Counted from the stretch's first letter, positions 34,306-47,193 are shown. The stretch is DNA of 64,000 nt from Sabethes cyaneus (GCF_943734655.1 NC_071353.1:144194043-144258042); one strand, 5' to 3'. Numbers and translations: made by a program. The notes: generated by a model not told the origin, from the letters alone.

Positions 34306-35175
34306 CTCGCTGAAACGGGGCCACTACTGACACGAGGTCTTCAAATATTGCAACTTTTGCGCTTAATTAGTTGGAAATGGTTAAAAAATAAGAATTAAAC
34401 TTTTGATACCTCGAAATAGTGGACCCCTTGTTCGCCAAGGGGTCTAACAGGTTAAAAAAAAAGTTGAATTTTGAGCAAACCTTGAGATCTATGTCAAGTG
34501 GTATTTCATAAATTTGCAATGAAACAACTAAAAAATAGCCCGATTCTGTAAAAAGAAGAACAGGGCTTTCGAATGGAGTAAAATTCGTCGTTTTCGCCAT
34601 AATCCCCCCAACCGATTTTGATTTCAAGACCACCACCACCACCAAAGTTGAGAAAAAATGCTATAAGAAACATTCATCAAATTAGGCGTGCAATGGCATT
34701 AACTAAATAAAACAGTTAATTGTCTGTAGCAAGACATTCCATTATATGAGAGTTATAAACCTTGATACAGATAAGAAATTGTTTCGTTTATTTAATGCCA
34801 CTACACATGTAATTTGATGAATGTTCCTTATAGCATTTTTTTCTCAGCTTTCCGACGGTGGTCTTAAAATTAAAATCGTTCGGGGGGATTATGGCGAAAA
34901 CGGCGAATTTTACTCCATTTGAAAGCCCTGTTCTTCTGCTTTGCAGAACCGGGTCATTTGTTAGTTGTTTCATAGCAAATTTATGAACTATCACATGGTA
35001 TAGTTCTCAAGGGTTGCTCAAAATTCAACTTTTTTTGAACCCTTGGCGCACGAGGGGTCCACTATTTCGAGATATCAAAAGTGTGATTCTTATTTTTTAA
35101 CCATTTTCAACCAATTAAACGCAAAAGTTCCAATATTTGAAGACCTCGAGTCAGTAGTGGCCCCGTTTCAGCGAG
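34306..35175. mobile_element. 870-bp foldback element with about 430-bp arms
   Basis: CTCGCTGAAACGGGGCCACT at the left equals the reverse complement of the right end, and the two halves stay complementary almost to the centre near 34740. The blocks GAACAGGGCTTTCGAATGGA and GACCACCACC are mirrored. No clear target duplication and no coding capacity. Transcribed with yellow, it would fold into a long hairpin. Confidence 0.8.
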
Positions 35176-35309
35176 AATTACTCCTTGATAAGTTGGTTAG
35201 TCGGTCGTGAATGATCAAAACCTGCATAATTTAGTTAACTTCGCGCGTAGTATGGTTAATGACTGAGAAAAGGTTGACTAAGTTATTGTCGGACAATTTT
35301 TTGCCTGCG

Positions 35310-36115
35310 ACTTATTTTAGTAAATACAGTAACGTTCCGATTTTGTCAGCTCCCAATTTTGTCTACCCCCTATTTTATCAGCTTTTTATCCCGATTTTGT
35401 CAGCCTATAAGTTTTGTTTAACTTTTGTGCTTTTAAACGTGATTTATAAAACTTTTCAGTCTGCTTGAAACTATTCTGATTCTCTGGAAAGAGTTTTTGA
35501 ATAAAATGATGCATTCTTGCGAGTATTGCGGGGTAAAAATTAGGGTATTTTTATAGTAAGAGTTCTATAGTTCCTCAATAAGCAAAGATAGAGGTAGACT
35601 ATATTCAGCAATGTTGTGTATTTTTACTATTTGTACAACTTTGTACAACAGGAAAAAATCATACAACAACTACAAAAACAGCTAAAATAGAAAAACTGAT
35701 TTTAACGATTTTTAATAGGCTTTTTCTCTCTTCGCTGAAGAGATAGAAGGTTACTGTCTTCAGCAAAATTTCTTGTAATAATATGCTGAAAAACTTTGCA
35801 GAACACATCAATGTGTTATATTGAAACTGAAGAAAAATAAATGTTTTATTGCTCTTTTAGAAGGATTAATCAAAATCTAAATTCCTTTGGACGATAGTAA
35901 TTATAATTTTAAACCAGTGTACTGTGCCCGGTTCATTTAGCTTTCGATTGACCAATTGAGGGTTGAAATTTAATTTTTAGTAGAAGTCTTCGATATCGCA
36001 AGGTCTTAGGTCTTGAATTTTGAAAAAAATTTCCCGATTTGGTCAGTTTCCCTATTTTGTCAGCCCAAAATTCAACATTTAGTATGGGGTGACTAATAGA
36101 AGATAAAAACCCTTG
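35310..36115. other. Intron segment with CCGATTTTGTCAGC repeats
   Basis: CCGATTTTGTCAG occurs at about 35338 and 35392, and related CCCTATTTTGTCAGCCC at about 36049. They probably mark the ends of an old transposon remnant of about 750 bp, but the repeats are direct rather than inverted. No gene was seen. Confidence 0.35.
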
Positions 36116-36524
36116 CAATATATACTCTTTTAGAATGCGTGTGACGGCTATGAGTTGAAAATCGATGTTTGACTCGACTTGACTGCTCGACTGGGCTGTT
36201 CTATTTAACTGCTCGACTTGGCTATTCGATTTAATTTGGAAATCTCCAAGTTATAAACGTTCGAATCCCGTACACTTTTTGAAATAGATTTTTTTAATCG
36301 ACCCTTATCACAGCTGCCTTTCCGAAAGACGCAGTCCTACGTTAAAAATGTGTGGGTATGGAATATTTCGTACAATATTTTTGTTGCCGTTATTGCCCTA
36401 TATTCGATTTTTGCAACATGGGTGATTGAACGCATTTGTTGCCAAATTCAAAATCCTACTGTATATGTATAGATATTTTCAAGACACAAACTTGATGTAG
36501 TGTTCGAGGAAAGCAGAATTTAAA

Positions 36525-36830
36525 CTGAGCTGAGCTCGAACAGTCCAGATAAGCAGTCAAGTTCAGTAATGAAATTGAGCAGTTGAGTCGAGAAGTCCAG
36601 TCGAGGGATCGACTCGAGCAGTCGAGTCGAACAGTTAAGTCGAGCAGTTGAGCCGAGCATTCCAGTCGAATGGTTCAATCGGACAGTCGAGTTGAGCAGT
36701 CGTGTCGAGCAGTCCAGTCGAGTAATCGAATCAAGCAGTTTAGTCGAACAGTCGAGTTGAGTGATTGAGTCGAGCAGTCCAATCGAAAATTCCAGTCGAT
36801 CATTCAAGTCGAGTCAAACATCGTTTTTCG
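36525..36830 (-). repeat. GTCGAGCAGT minisatellite
   Basis: About 300 bp of a roughly 10-bp repeat of GTCGAGCAGT/CAGTCGAG words with frequent substitutions. A few inverse-strand words (CTCGACTTGACTGCTCGACT) lie at 36174-36230. The open frame here (Leu/Ser/Thr repeat) is a by-product. Confidence 0.8.
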
Positions 36831-37394
36831 ACTTCTATCCGTCACTCGCTGTCTAACAAAGTAGGTATATATTGCAAGAGTTTTTATGCAAAATGCTAAA
36901 TAATAGTCCTCCATTTTGGATTTCAAAATGGCGTCTAATGTTGATTTTTCAACTCTGACAATATTCCCATTCCAAAAAAGACTTTATTGTATAGGATTTC
37001 ATGCAAAATTCCCAAAATAACATAAATTATAAACCGCCATCTTGCATATCAAAACGGCGTCAAACATTCAATTTCGAACAAATGGTAAAATGGTGTTAAA
37101 CATCTAATAGCATCCCCGGTTCCAAATCATCAAATTGGGAACCTTTTCACGTCTTCCAAATAAATATTATTGATAAAAACGCATGGAACCAATATTTTTG
37201 CTGCACGACTATTTATTATTGGTTATAGTCAAACGTCACTTACTGAACTGACCGTCACCTACCCTGGATGCGTCGTGATTTTATTCTAGCAGATTATAGT
37301 GAAACACTGACAAAAACGCAAGGGACTGATTATTTTGCAGGGTGACTTTTTGTTTTTGGTTTTCGTTTAGCGTCAGTGACGAAACTGACCGTTA

Positions 37395-37790
37395 CCAGTC
37401 CTGTTTTCAAGTCGCATTGATGTTTAATTTCAAGCCTAATTTTGAATTAAAATTTTGGATCAATTCCTAAGTCCAATTTAAGTACGATTTCATGTCCAAT
37501 ATTTCATTTTAAGTCCAATCCAGAGCCTTATTTAATTCCAATTTCACCACCGATTTCAAGTTCAATTCAAGTCTAATTTAGGTCCAATGTGATGTCCGAT
37601 TTTAAGTCCAATTTCAGATCCATGTTTATATCCGAAGTCCAGTCCGATTTTAAGACAAATTCAATTCTGATTTCAAGTCTGCGGTCAAGTTCAATTTCAA
37701 GCCCAATTTGAATTCAACATCTCGTCTAATTTAATTCCAATTTATGTTCCACTCAGAGTGAAATTGCAGCGTCCAATTCAGGTGCAATTT
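37395..37790. repeat. Degenerate AAGTCCAATTTC word repeat
   Basis: Same word family as at 34075-34305, about 400 bp. It is followed by a GTCTGGACATGCCAGTG block whose relatives appear near 41573 (GTCTGGGCACGCTAGTG), pointing to a shared composite unit. Confidence 0.7.
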
Positions 37791-38203
37791 TGAAAGGTCG
37801 GAAACCTTCTGTTTCGGTCTGGACATGCCAGTGTATTGAACGTGTTTTAAGATTGAGCCGGGAAGAGCCAACTATGACCAACGTATGTTGAGGTTGAGCC
37901 GGCAAAAGACCATGGCCGTAGAAGTGAAATATCAATGACCAAGATATGGTAGGTACTGGGACGATTATACGTGTCCTAACAAAGTTTTTGAGACAAGTGG
38001 TATTTTCTATTTTAAGTCGTCACTTTACAAAATGAAGAGCCGCTTCTCGACAGGTTATGTTTGAGAGTTAACGAATTGATCTGGAATAATATTATTTATG
38101 AAATTGTTCATTTTATACAGGGGGAGGATGTGGCATCCTGGTATTAAAACCATATTAGAAGATTTGTCTGGAATGTGTAATGTGCTTACACATTATTTGG
38201 GTA

Positions 38204-38572
38204 CCCAGCTAGCATTTTCATATGTATAAAAAATCAGCATTACGTACAGATATACATGCTAAATAAATCGTATTTCATGCGCAAAATTGGCATATCCGCA
38301 CTATTTTGGAGGCGTTATACGTGATTAGGATTAATTTTGAGCGTTACGACTATATAAGTATTTATATACGATAATATCCGATTAAGCGCGAGTCGCTCCG
38401 TACTACTCTACGATTTTGTGCTGAAAATCGTATATATGTCAGTTATTATCATTATATACGACAGAAAATCAACTTGATCTCACTTTATCCAGCTTTAGTT
38501 ACGATTTCGAGTTCGTTAGGAGATATTTACGATAGTTTTCCTACATTGATATACGAGTTGGTACTAGCTGGG
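38204..38572 (-). mobile_element. CCCAGCTAGC MITE, copy 1
   Basis: 369 bp, ends CCCAGCTAGCA / TACTAGCTGGG, flanked by TA duplicated relative to the empty site at 33594-33595. Its body is AT-rich with many TCGTA/TACGA words. It is inverted relative to the other three copies. Confidence 0.88.
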
Positions 38573-39344
38573 TAGTTGCCGGTAGCGTGTAACCGGTACA
38601 AAGAGCAAGTGTCGAAGTTGGTTGACAGTTTCCCACGTAAATGGGGTCGGGAGCCGATCGTGCAAATGGCGAGCCATAGAACATCATATTTTCAAATGAT
38701 GGGAGTTTCGTAAATTTAAATAAATTTAATACACTAGATTAAACATCTTCGCAAACACTGGGAAAGGGAATGTATCCGCAGTTTTCTTGACAGACATTTA
38801 TATTTTCCGGCGTCGTAAGATTCGAGCTCATCTAGTGTATAAAATTATGATATAATGATATAATGATCTCGTTTGGTGCCACAACCCAGCGTTCCTGTGG
38901 CAGAACAAATAGAAGGGTGATTTGTGAAATAACACAAGAGTAATGCGTGGAAGCAGAAATAATGACTGAACTGAAGCAACACGTTTCTTTAATTTCAAAA
39001 GGAAATAATGGGCTGTTTGAAATTAAGATAATAGATAACTTTTATAAACAAATCAAAAGAGCACACATGGGAAATCCGTCATCACCATTCGAGCGTGAGT
39101 TGTATCAAGCTCTACATTAACTCGGAAAAGCGACTATTACCGTGGTTTTTAACGTAATTTGCTGATACGCTATAAGTTTTACCAGATTTTTACGAGTTTA
39201 CAGTCCTCCGGTGATACAGTGTGAATGAGCGATCCACAACGGATTAAATCTTTGTGTATCGTGGCAGATTCTCCAAAAATGTCGCGATTACCAAGTCGCT
39301 ACCCTCTATGTATTTATAGATTTTACCGTCGCCTAAGATACAAT

Positions 39345-39425
39345 TGACCGTGAAGAGCCTTTACCCCCGTTCTAAGTGTATCATGTACAAAACGATAATA
39401 AGAGCGATAGTTCTCTACGGAAAGG
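39345..39425 (+). pseudogene. Tiny RTE-like RT relic
   Basis: Reads LYPRSKCIMYKTIIRAIVLYG-like residues, matching LSPRTKCILYKTLIRPVVLYG in the full-length element (about 24525-24590). It ends abruptly where the A/G-rich tract begins. Confidence 0.6.
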
Positions 39426-39837
39426 AAAACCAAGAATAAAAGCAAAAATATGGGACAGAAAACGGGAAAAGGGACAAAATATTGAAGACCAAAAAAAAAA
39501 AACGTGCGAGACAGTAGGACTAGAAATCTCAATCTAATTTCAAGTAAAATTTTGTGACCATGTCCACTGGCGTTCCCAGACAGGGCCACGTGCCCCGCCT
39601 TCACTTTGAAATTGAATATAAAACAAAATAAATTCTGTAACCCAGAAGTCCACAGTTTGTGATTTAATTTGCCACTATTTTTGCGATAAGTGAATTATTT
39701 GTTTAGAAATTGTTTCGTTTTTTCTTCTTTTCCTTCCTTCCTGTTTTCTACTTTTTGCTTGTTTTTGGTTTTCCATCGTTTACCCTTTGGCTGTCCCGCA
39801 TTTCCTTAGATTATCGATGGATTTAGAGGCAGTTCAT

Positions 39838-40214
39838 CCCCAGCTAGCACCAACTCGTATATCAATGTACGAAAATTATCGTAAATATCTCTTAGCAAAT
39901 TCGAAATCGCAACTGAAGCTTGATAAAGTGGGCCCAGGTTGATTTTCTATCGTATATAAGGATAATATCTGTCATACATACGATATTCAGCACAAAATCG
40001 TATAGCATTACGAAACGAGTCACGCTTAATCGGATATTATCGTATATAAATACTTATATAGTCGTAACGCTCAAAACTATTCCTAATCACGTATATCGCC
40101 TCCAAAATCGTACGGATATGCCAATTTTACGCATCAAATATGATTTATTATCATGCATATCTGTACGTAATGCTGATTTTTATCTTTTATATACGTATGA
40201 AAATGCTAGCTGGG
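39838..40214 (+). mobile_element. CCCAGCTAGC MITE, copy 2
   Basis: 377 bp, CCCAGCTAGCACC to GCTAGCTGGG, collinear with the copies at 56061 and 63045. It splits a purine/pyrimidine low-complexity region. Flanking dinucleotides are AT and TC, so the duplication is not preserved. Confidence 0.88.
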
Positions 40215-41330
40215 TCTCCTGCTCCTGCTTTTACAAACGTGACAGAATGGGAGGGAAAACGGGACTTGAAAAGAGAAAAAAGTAAACCAGAGAAAAAAGA
40301 GCGAAAAAGGGTCTAAAAAGAGGAGACTAGAAAGAAAAAATGGAAAGGAAAATAAGAGGAATTAGAGAAAAGAAAGAAAATCGATAAGGAAAACCGAGAA
40401 AGAAAATGGACAGAAAAAGAAAAAAAAAACGAAATAGAAAAGGAGGATAATAAAAATAAAATGAAAGCAGTAGAAACGAGAACAGCAAAAGAAGAAAAAA
40501 TCCAGAACGAAAATGAAAACGGTACACAATGCACATGATAGAAAAAGAAGCATGAACATGATGAAAAGAGGAAGAATGTAACAGACGAAAACAAAAAAAA
40601 ACAGGAAAGGGATAAAAGATGAAACGAGACTGAAAATTACAAACACAAGAAATGTAACGAGGGAAAAACGAGACGAGAATTGGGATAGAGAATGAAGAGG
40701 AAGAGAAAAGAGGAAGCGATGGACACAAATAATAAAGAACGCGACTAAAATGAGGGAAAATAAGACAAATAGAAGAAAGATTACACAGAAAAACAAAGGT
40801 AAAACGTGACAAAAAGGTGGGAAAACGGAAGAGAAAAAGAGGCAAAACGAAATAGAAAACAAATGATGGTTTCAAAGGGGAATAAAGCGAAGGAGAAAAA
40901 AGAACCACAAAAGAGAGAACTACGAAAGCCGCTAAAAGAGGTTAAACGAGATAAAAATGGAAAACAATCGGTCAAAAAATGGAAAAGAGGAAAAGCAGGA
41001 GATAAAAAAGGAAAACCGAAGATCAGAAGTAAACTAGAAACAAAAAAAAAAGAAAGTAATCGGACGGATAACGAGAAAAAAATAACATAAAGCAGCGTTG
41101 TTTTTCGCAAAACAAGATTAAAATTATGAAAAAAGGGACACAAAATGAAGAAAAGCGGTACAATGAAACAGCAAAAACAGCACAGCAAAAGGATAAACGG
41201 TAGAAAAAAATGAAAAACGGAGAACAAGCGAGAGCAAAAACCAAAAAAAGGTGCAGAAAAGGAGAAAAAAAGGGACCGAAGAAAAGAGATAAAATGTGTG
41301 AAAGAACAAGACGAAAAATTTCAACCGCAA
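40215..41330. repeat. A/G-rich strand-asymmetric low-complexity tract
   Basis: About 1.1 kb dominated by GAAAAAG, GGGACAAAA, CGAGAAAA and AACGAGA words with very little T on the + strand. The complementary pyrimidine strand gives long Phe/Ser/Leu frames that are not genes. A short inverted piece of the same kind lies at 39715-39810, and a + strand piece at 39415-39535. Confidence 0.85.
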
Positions 41331-41469
41331 TTTAAAGTAAAACTTCGTATCTAATTTCGTGACCATGTCCGTTTTGACATATAACTTGATTCCGATTCAA
41401 ATTTGAGTGAAATTTCAACTCTAATTTCTAGTCTAACTGCAACTTTAAATCCAACTGCACCTGAAAGTT

Positions 41470-44250
41470 CAGAGTTTTCAACATAATCGACCTTTGTTTT
41501 TATTACTCGATTACTTTACAAGCGAAAACATTCTTCTGAAAGGCCGGGTGCCCCACCTTTTGTTTATGTCTGGGCACGCTAGTGATTGCCACTAAGTTAG
41601 ATTTCTATTTGCTGCGTATTAACTGAAAGTTTTGAATATTGCGCGAGAGTTGCTCTTATGAAATATTGAAATAAGCTGTTCTGAGCAATAATGGTCTCAA
41701 CGAGTACGCTAACACTACCGGGATTTTCAGTTAGACGACAAAACTGGAAAGTACATCAATATTTACGTGGGATTTCAGTCGTCAGCGGATAATTTTATAA
41801 TAATGTATTAGGCATACAAAGAGTAGCAAAACGGAAGTAGTTTAAAAGAATACATATCAATGACATTATTGTAATACAATAAGCAAAGTCGTTTTGAAGA
41901 ATGGATGGCATGCAGTTGTCTTAACCCTTTTTGCATTTTGCTTATTTGTATACATTAGTAGATTTTACCGTGTATGATCTTCAAAGCTATGATGCATTCA
42001 TGCATTGCTTGAAATGTAGGATAAATACTGTTACTGGGAGTTTGAAAGGCTCATATTTGTCATAAATGTCGGTATAAAAAACAGCAACACTAGAAATATA
42101 CATTGAAATTTGCGAATGCAGCGCATTCCCTTTCGAAGACAGCCAATTCATTGACACAAATTAGTAGCCGAATTAAATTTCAGTTTTATTTTCAAAGAAA
42201 AAAATAAACTTTCATTGATGCGAGCCGATTAAAATGTTTTTAAAAACGGACAAGCGGTGCTTTTTGGTCATTTGAGTACTTGTTAACTGTCCACTTTGAG
42301 TGTTTGTTTTAACAATTTTGATATGCAAACCCAGTACCTATCAGTGTGCAATGAAGTGCATGTCGAACAAGTGCAACACTGATTGTTTTCAGCGTGAAAT
42401 GCGTTGTCGCACATGTTGGGCACATTTGGGTGACTTTGGAAATTGCCGTTCAGCCATGAAACTTTATGCTGAGTAGAAAAAGCGCAAGCGCATCAAACTG
42501 ACATCAGCTAGTTTGGTTCTGCGTTGTGGTAAAATTCAAAAAAACAGTGGCATCACACAACAACAACAACAAAAAAGTTGCCGGCAGTTAATTATTTTTC
42601 TAGATTAGCGTCAAGTAACGACCAAATGAAAGAATGTAAACATTTGATAGAAATGCAAAACATAGCCAAAGTTGCACTCTCCGAGTGCGGTAAATATTTT
42701 GGCAGACGCGCGCGCAGATGGCTGAGAGAAAGCAACGCAGGAATCAAAACAATAAACACCATATCTCCGTACGCTGCGAATCACCTTGGGGGAGATTAAC
42801 CTCCGGTAAAAGCTGTTCTTGTTTTATTTTCTGCTCAATGATTGCAGTGTGCGGTTTTTTCCGGTTTGTTCCTTTTCGAAGCATTCAGTGCTTCAAATGA
42901 AGTCGAGTCAAAGCAAATTGAACTAGTCGGCGTGCTCTGTTTACGACTAAATCTAAACTAATCGCACACAAAACTAAGTTCTGATTTCTGCAGTTTGTCA
43001 AAATAGAGGTAGTTTTTCGCTTCGATGTACAGTAAAAAAATTTAGGTCATTTTTTCAACCTGCGGTGGTCGAAAATCGTCAAAGCGAAGAATCTACATAC
43101 AGCACAGCCGTGTTAGTCAGTTTGAGGGCTCGCACTGTAGACTAAGTCCAAAAAATGTTTTTTGTTGACGACATTGACGGATTTCGTACGCACTATAGGG
43201 TGCGAAATTATAAATGCTGACGAATGTGTTGACGCTTAATTGTTCTTGGCCATTAACACTAAAGGGTGGCGTTGGTATTTTCTGTACCCGTAAGAAGGTC
43301 ACACGTAGGTGCTGGTATGATGATGCCGCTTTTTGTAAGCAAACACCTTAACTTATCGCTAAATAACCGCACAATTCAGTTAAATACTCCGGACATGCGT
43401 TAGTTTTTATGGACTAAGTTTACAGACAAGCCATGGGCACGCCCCATTGCGTTGAATTCATTGTACAACAGGTAGAACAACATGAAATTACAGAACAGTA
43501 AATTTCTTGAGTGTCCTGCTCTATAATTGAAGTTTTAGTTCAAACTGACATAAAATTCCACTTGGCGTAGGTAGTTAATGAACTTCCGAGCACTTTTTCA
43601 AAGGAAACTTAGAACGGATATCATAAAATCTTAAACTGTAAAAATCGGCACAGTGAGTTCCAATTAATTTTTATGATGGTCATCCGAGAGCCGGTTAAAC
43701 TTCACGCACAAATAGAACAAAAACCTTTATTAGTTTTCTGTCTTCGGTTGTCTGCACAGCCCGGTCTAGATTGATACACCACTAATTAAACCAAGCTTAA
43801 AATAACTTCTCCGAGGTCGCAAATTGGCGCGAAAGGAGTACCACTGACTGTTGCTAACCGTTTGACGGTCAAGTAGAACTTTTATATATGGGACGCGCCT
43901 CGGGCGGTTGAACTAACAATAATTTAATATTATGACACATTCAACTCTGCGAAACGATTAACAAAAGAGGCCTGCTAAAAGGGGCTATATGGTCTTGAAA
44001 TTTACCCTATCCTTGCGAAAATCGAAATTCAATGAAAGTGACATTAAGTGAGCATGTGTCAGAATGGCCATAAGAGTGGTTGCTGTTATTACATATATGA
44101 TGATGTTGTCTCTCGCAATATAAATACCTAAAGTAACAACCGAACCGGAAAAATTGAGAAAATCAAACATTTCAGAGTCCAAGCAGGGATTTCAAACTCC
44201 ACACAAAATGTGAAACAATCAATATTGCATTTGTTCAACATGCAACTGCA
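41470..44250. other. Largely unique part of the yellow intron
   Basis: No repeat family was recognised over most of this 2.8 kb. A (CAA)n run is at about 42560. At 43880-43900, TTTTATATATGGGACGCG resembles a TATA context on the + strand, but no exon follows. It is a reasonable place for intronic cis-regulatory elements, which I cannot see directly. Confidence 0.4.
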
Positions 44251-44254
44251 ATGC

Positions 44255-45300
44255 ACAGTGGTCCAAAAGGGCGAAAAGCGGAACTTAGTCATAGCTTACT
44301 ATAATGAAAATAATAAAATAACTTTTTTGTGCTAGGAAATGTAGACATAGTTTCTTCAGCAAAGTTGTAAATATTGTAAAAACAAGCAACTTTGTTGAAG
44401 AAATAAAATTGCTATCTTCATCGAGTGCTGAACTATAGGGCGTATTCTTTGAAATTTCTTTAAAAATTAGTTTTTCATTGTTAGTTTTTGTTAGTTGCAT
44501 TTTACAAGAACACATTGTTCAAGGCAATTATCGAAGCACTCAAAACATACATCATACATCTTAAAGCTTGAGTCGAGTACTATAAACTTGTAAGGGTTCC
44601 GCTTGTTCCCAACCACCCAAATGAGAGTACGGCAAGCGTACGTTTTATGTGTTTCGCGTTCGCGAAAGGCTCGATACACGTCCATTTTTTTGTGTTCGTA
44701 GATAGACACATGGTTTCTTCGGTAAAGTTATAAAAAATATGAAGATAAACAACTTTGCTAAAGAAGCGACATTCCTATCTCTATCGAGTGCAGAGCTATA
44801 GAGGATTTTTCTTGGGGAATTCTTTAAAAATTAGTTTTTCATACTTAGCTTATACAGGTTGCATTTTACAAGAATATATGGTTCTAGGCGATTATTGAAG
44901 GACTCAAAATACACGTTTTTGCAGAAGATTGGAAAACTCTAGGACCTTTCCTTACAAAGTTATCGCTTTTGGCTTGTGGAGTTAAGGAAAAATAAAGCTT
45001 AAATAAGCGATAACTTTGTAAGGAAAGGTCCTAAAGATTTGCAACCTTCTGCAAAAACATGAGTATAGAGTCCTTCAATAATCGCTTAGAACCACATTCT
45101 CTTGTAAAATGCAACCGACATACGATAAATATGAAAAACGTATTTTTAAAAAATTTCCAAAGAAAACGCTCTATAGCTCTGAACTCGATAGAGGTAGAAA
45201 TGTCATTTCTTTAGCAAAATTGTTTGACTTTATATTTTCTATAACTTTGCCGAAGAAATCAATTTTCCGGATAACTTTTTTTTATTGTTCCTGCGTTAGG
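44255..45300. mobile_element. CAGTGGTCC-type foldback element with a 270-bp hairpin
   Basis: The left end carries CACAGTGGTCCAAAAGGG, related to the termini at 48885-50168. Arms at about 44711-44987 and 44998-45270 are mirror images with only a short loop around AAGGAAAAATAAAGC: GCGATAACTTTGTAAGGAAA faces TTTCCTTACAAAGTTATCGC. A third, diverged partial copy of the arm lies at 44340-44540. No matching right terminus was identified. Confidence 0.7.
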
Positions 45301-45404
45301 TCTGGAAAACACGCTTTTCCTGAATATTTACCCAATCCAAAAACTGATACCTCGTGAACCAAACAACGTAGATCAAACAGTTTCCAATGGAAATGTTAAT
45401 GAAG

Positions 45405-46440
45405 GAGGACAAACAGAAAAGAGCACGAAGGAAAACGTGACAAAAACTGGACACAAATGGGATAGAAGAAAGGTTTTTGTCTTTTCCTCCTCATAAGAGA
45501 AAAAAAATTATAAAAAATGGCATGAAAAAAAAAGAAAAACCAAAGAAAAAAGGTGACAAAATGCGTGGGAAAATGGGGAATAAAAAGAGAAAAAAGCGCA
45601 AAAAAAGAGAACGGGAGAGACGAAAAGGGAAAAACGAGGCAAAAATCGAAAAGCAAGGACAGAAAAAGATAAAGAACGAAACAGAAAAACGTTATCAATG
45701 AGAGAAAAGAAGGAAAAGCGATAAGAAAACGAAGAAAATGAGAATAGGCAAATCTCAAGAACGGTGCAAATAAGGGGGAAAACGGGACAGAAAAAGAAAA
45801 TAATAGAGTGAAAAAATGAAATCAGTAGGCAAAAGGGATACAACGAAAAAGCAAAACAGAACGTAACAGAAAAGAAGGAAACAGACAGACAGGAAACGAC
45901 AGACAAAGAGGAAGAACGGTACAGATAAAAACGAAAAATGGAAGAGAAAACAAAAAAGGTCGAAACGAGATAGGAAAAGAGCAAACATGGGCTTGCAAAT
46001 GGGGAAAAACGGAAGAAAAAAGATGAGTAACGGAACAGAGAAAATTCAGGACTCCGGAAAAATGCGAAAATGGAACAGGAATAGAACAAAAAAGGAACTG
46101 AGAAAGAGGAAGCGACGGACAGAAAACATGAAAAATGAATGACGAAAAAAAGACTAAGAGAAATGACAGAAAACGATAGAGAAGAGAACACAAAAACGAG
46201 TGAAAAACATGCGGAAAAACCGGACTGGAAATAAGGAAAAGTGAAATGGGAAACGAAGAAAAACGATAAAATGAAACAGAAAACACGGGTCAGAAAAAAG
46301 GAAAACGGGAGGAAAGTACAAGCAAAAACCAAGAAAACGGTACATGAAAGGAGATAAAACGGAACAAAAATTGGAAAAAACGGCACTGGAAAGGAGAAAA
46401 AACGAAACAGAAAAGAGATAAACGTGCTATCAGACGAAAA
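45405..46440. repeat. A/G-rich strand-asymmetric low-complexity tract
   Basis: 1.0 kb of AAAACGGGACAGAAAAAG-type words, the same type as at 40215-41330. The 292-codon frame on its pyrimidine strand (45508-46386 -) has only Phe, Ser, Leu and Val-rich low-complexity sequence and is rejected as a gene. Confidence 0.85.
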
Positions 46441-46510
46441 AATGTAAATTCTGTTCTCAAATAAACCTTCGAATCAGTAAAAGTTCGAATAAAATTACGT
46501 GTCTATGTCC

Positions 46511-47190
46511 GGTTTAAAGTAATTCTTCAAGTTCAAATTAGTTCCAATTTAAGTTTAATTGAAAGTCCAATGTAAAGTTAAATTTTAGGCATAATTTAAT
46601 TCCAATTTCGATTAAATTTTAAGTCAAATTTAAACGCTGAGTTCAAGTCAAATTTCAAGTACAATTTGAATTCTAATTTCAAGCATAATTTCAAATGTAA
46701 TTTTAAGTCTAATCTCAAGTCCAATTTAAATCTAGTTCCATCTAACTAGAACTAGAATCTAACTTCAAGTCTAATTCAATTCCAATTTTAAATAACATCT
46801 CAAGCCCAATTTCAAATAAAAACTTCAAATTCCAAGAACAAATCTCTTTCTTCAGCGCGTGGAAAGTTTCTGCGCAGATATCCGGCTTGTTCGCGGTTAT
46901 TCTGCAGAGTTTCGAGCGGCTTGGAAATAAATTTAATTATTCTTCAAATTCTGTTTTAAGTTCGATTTCATGTCCAGCTTTAACTTCCAGTTTGAACGTT
47001 CAAATTCAATTCCAAGTTTAAGTGTCCCATTTTACAGTCCAAGTTCAAATTAATTCCAGTTTCAATTCCGATTCGAGATCAAATTTAAAGCCCGATTTCA
47101 AGAGATTGCAAATCCAATTTTAAGTCCAATTTCAGGTGCCATTTCAAGTCCAATTGAGTGTCCCACTTCAAATCTTAATTCAAATCCAAT
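46511..47190. repeat. Degenerate AAGTCCAATTTC word repeat
   Basis: About 680 bp of the CAATTT/AAGTCC word family, starting directly after a GTGTCTATGTCC junction block (46499-46510), as in the other composite units. Confidence 0.75.
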
Positions 47191-47193
47191 CTA

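Noticed and set aside
40327..41366. Several 80-193-codon Phe/Ser-rich frames on the - strand
   Set aside because: Same compositional artefact as in the 45.4-kb tract; they overlap each other in several frames.
43880..43960. TATA-like sequence in the yellow intron as an alternative promoter
   Set aside because: It lies on the + strand, opposite to yellow, with no initiator or exon downstream.
45508..46386. 292-codon hydrophobic frame on the - strand
   Set aside because: Pyrimidine-strand translation of an A/G-rich low-complexity tract; no membrane-protein family pattern, and similar frames appear in every such tract.
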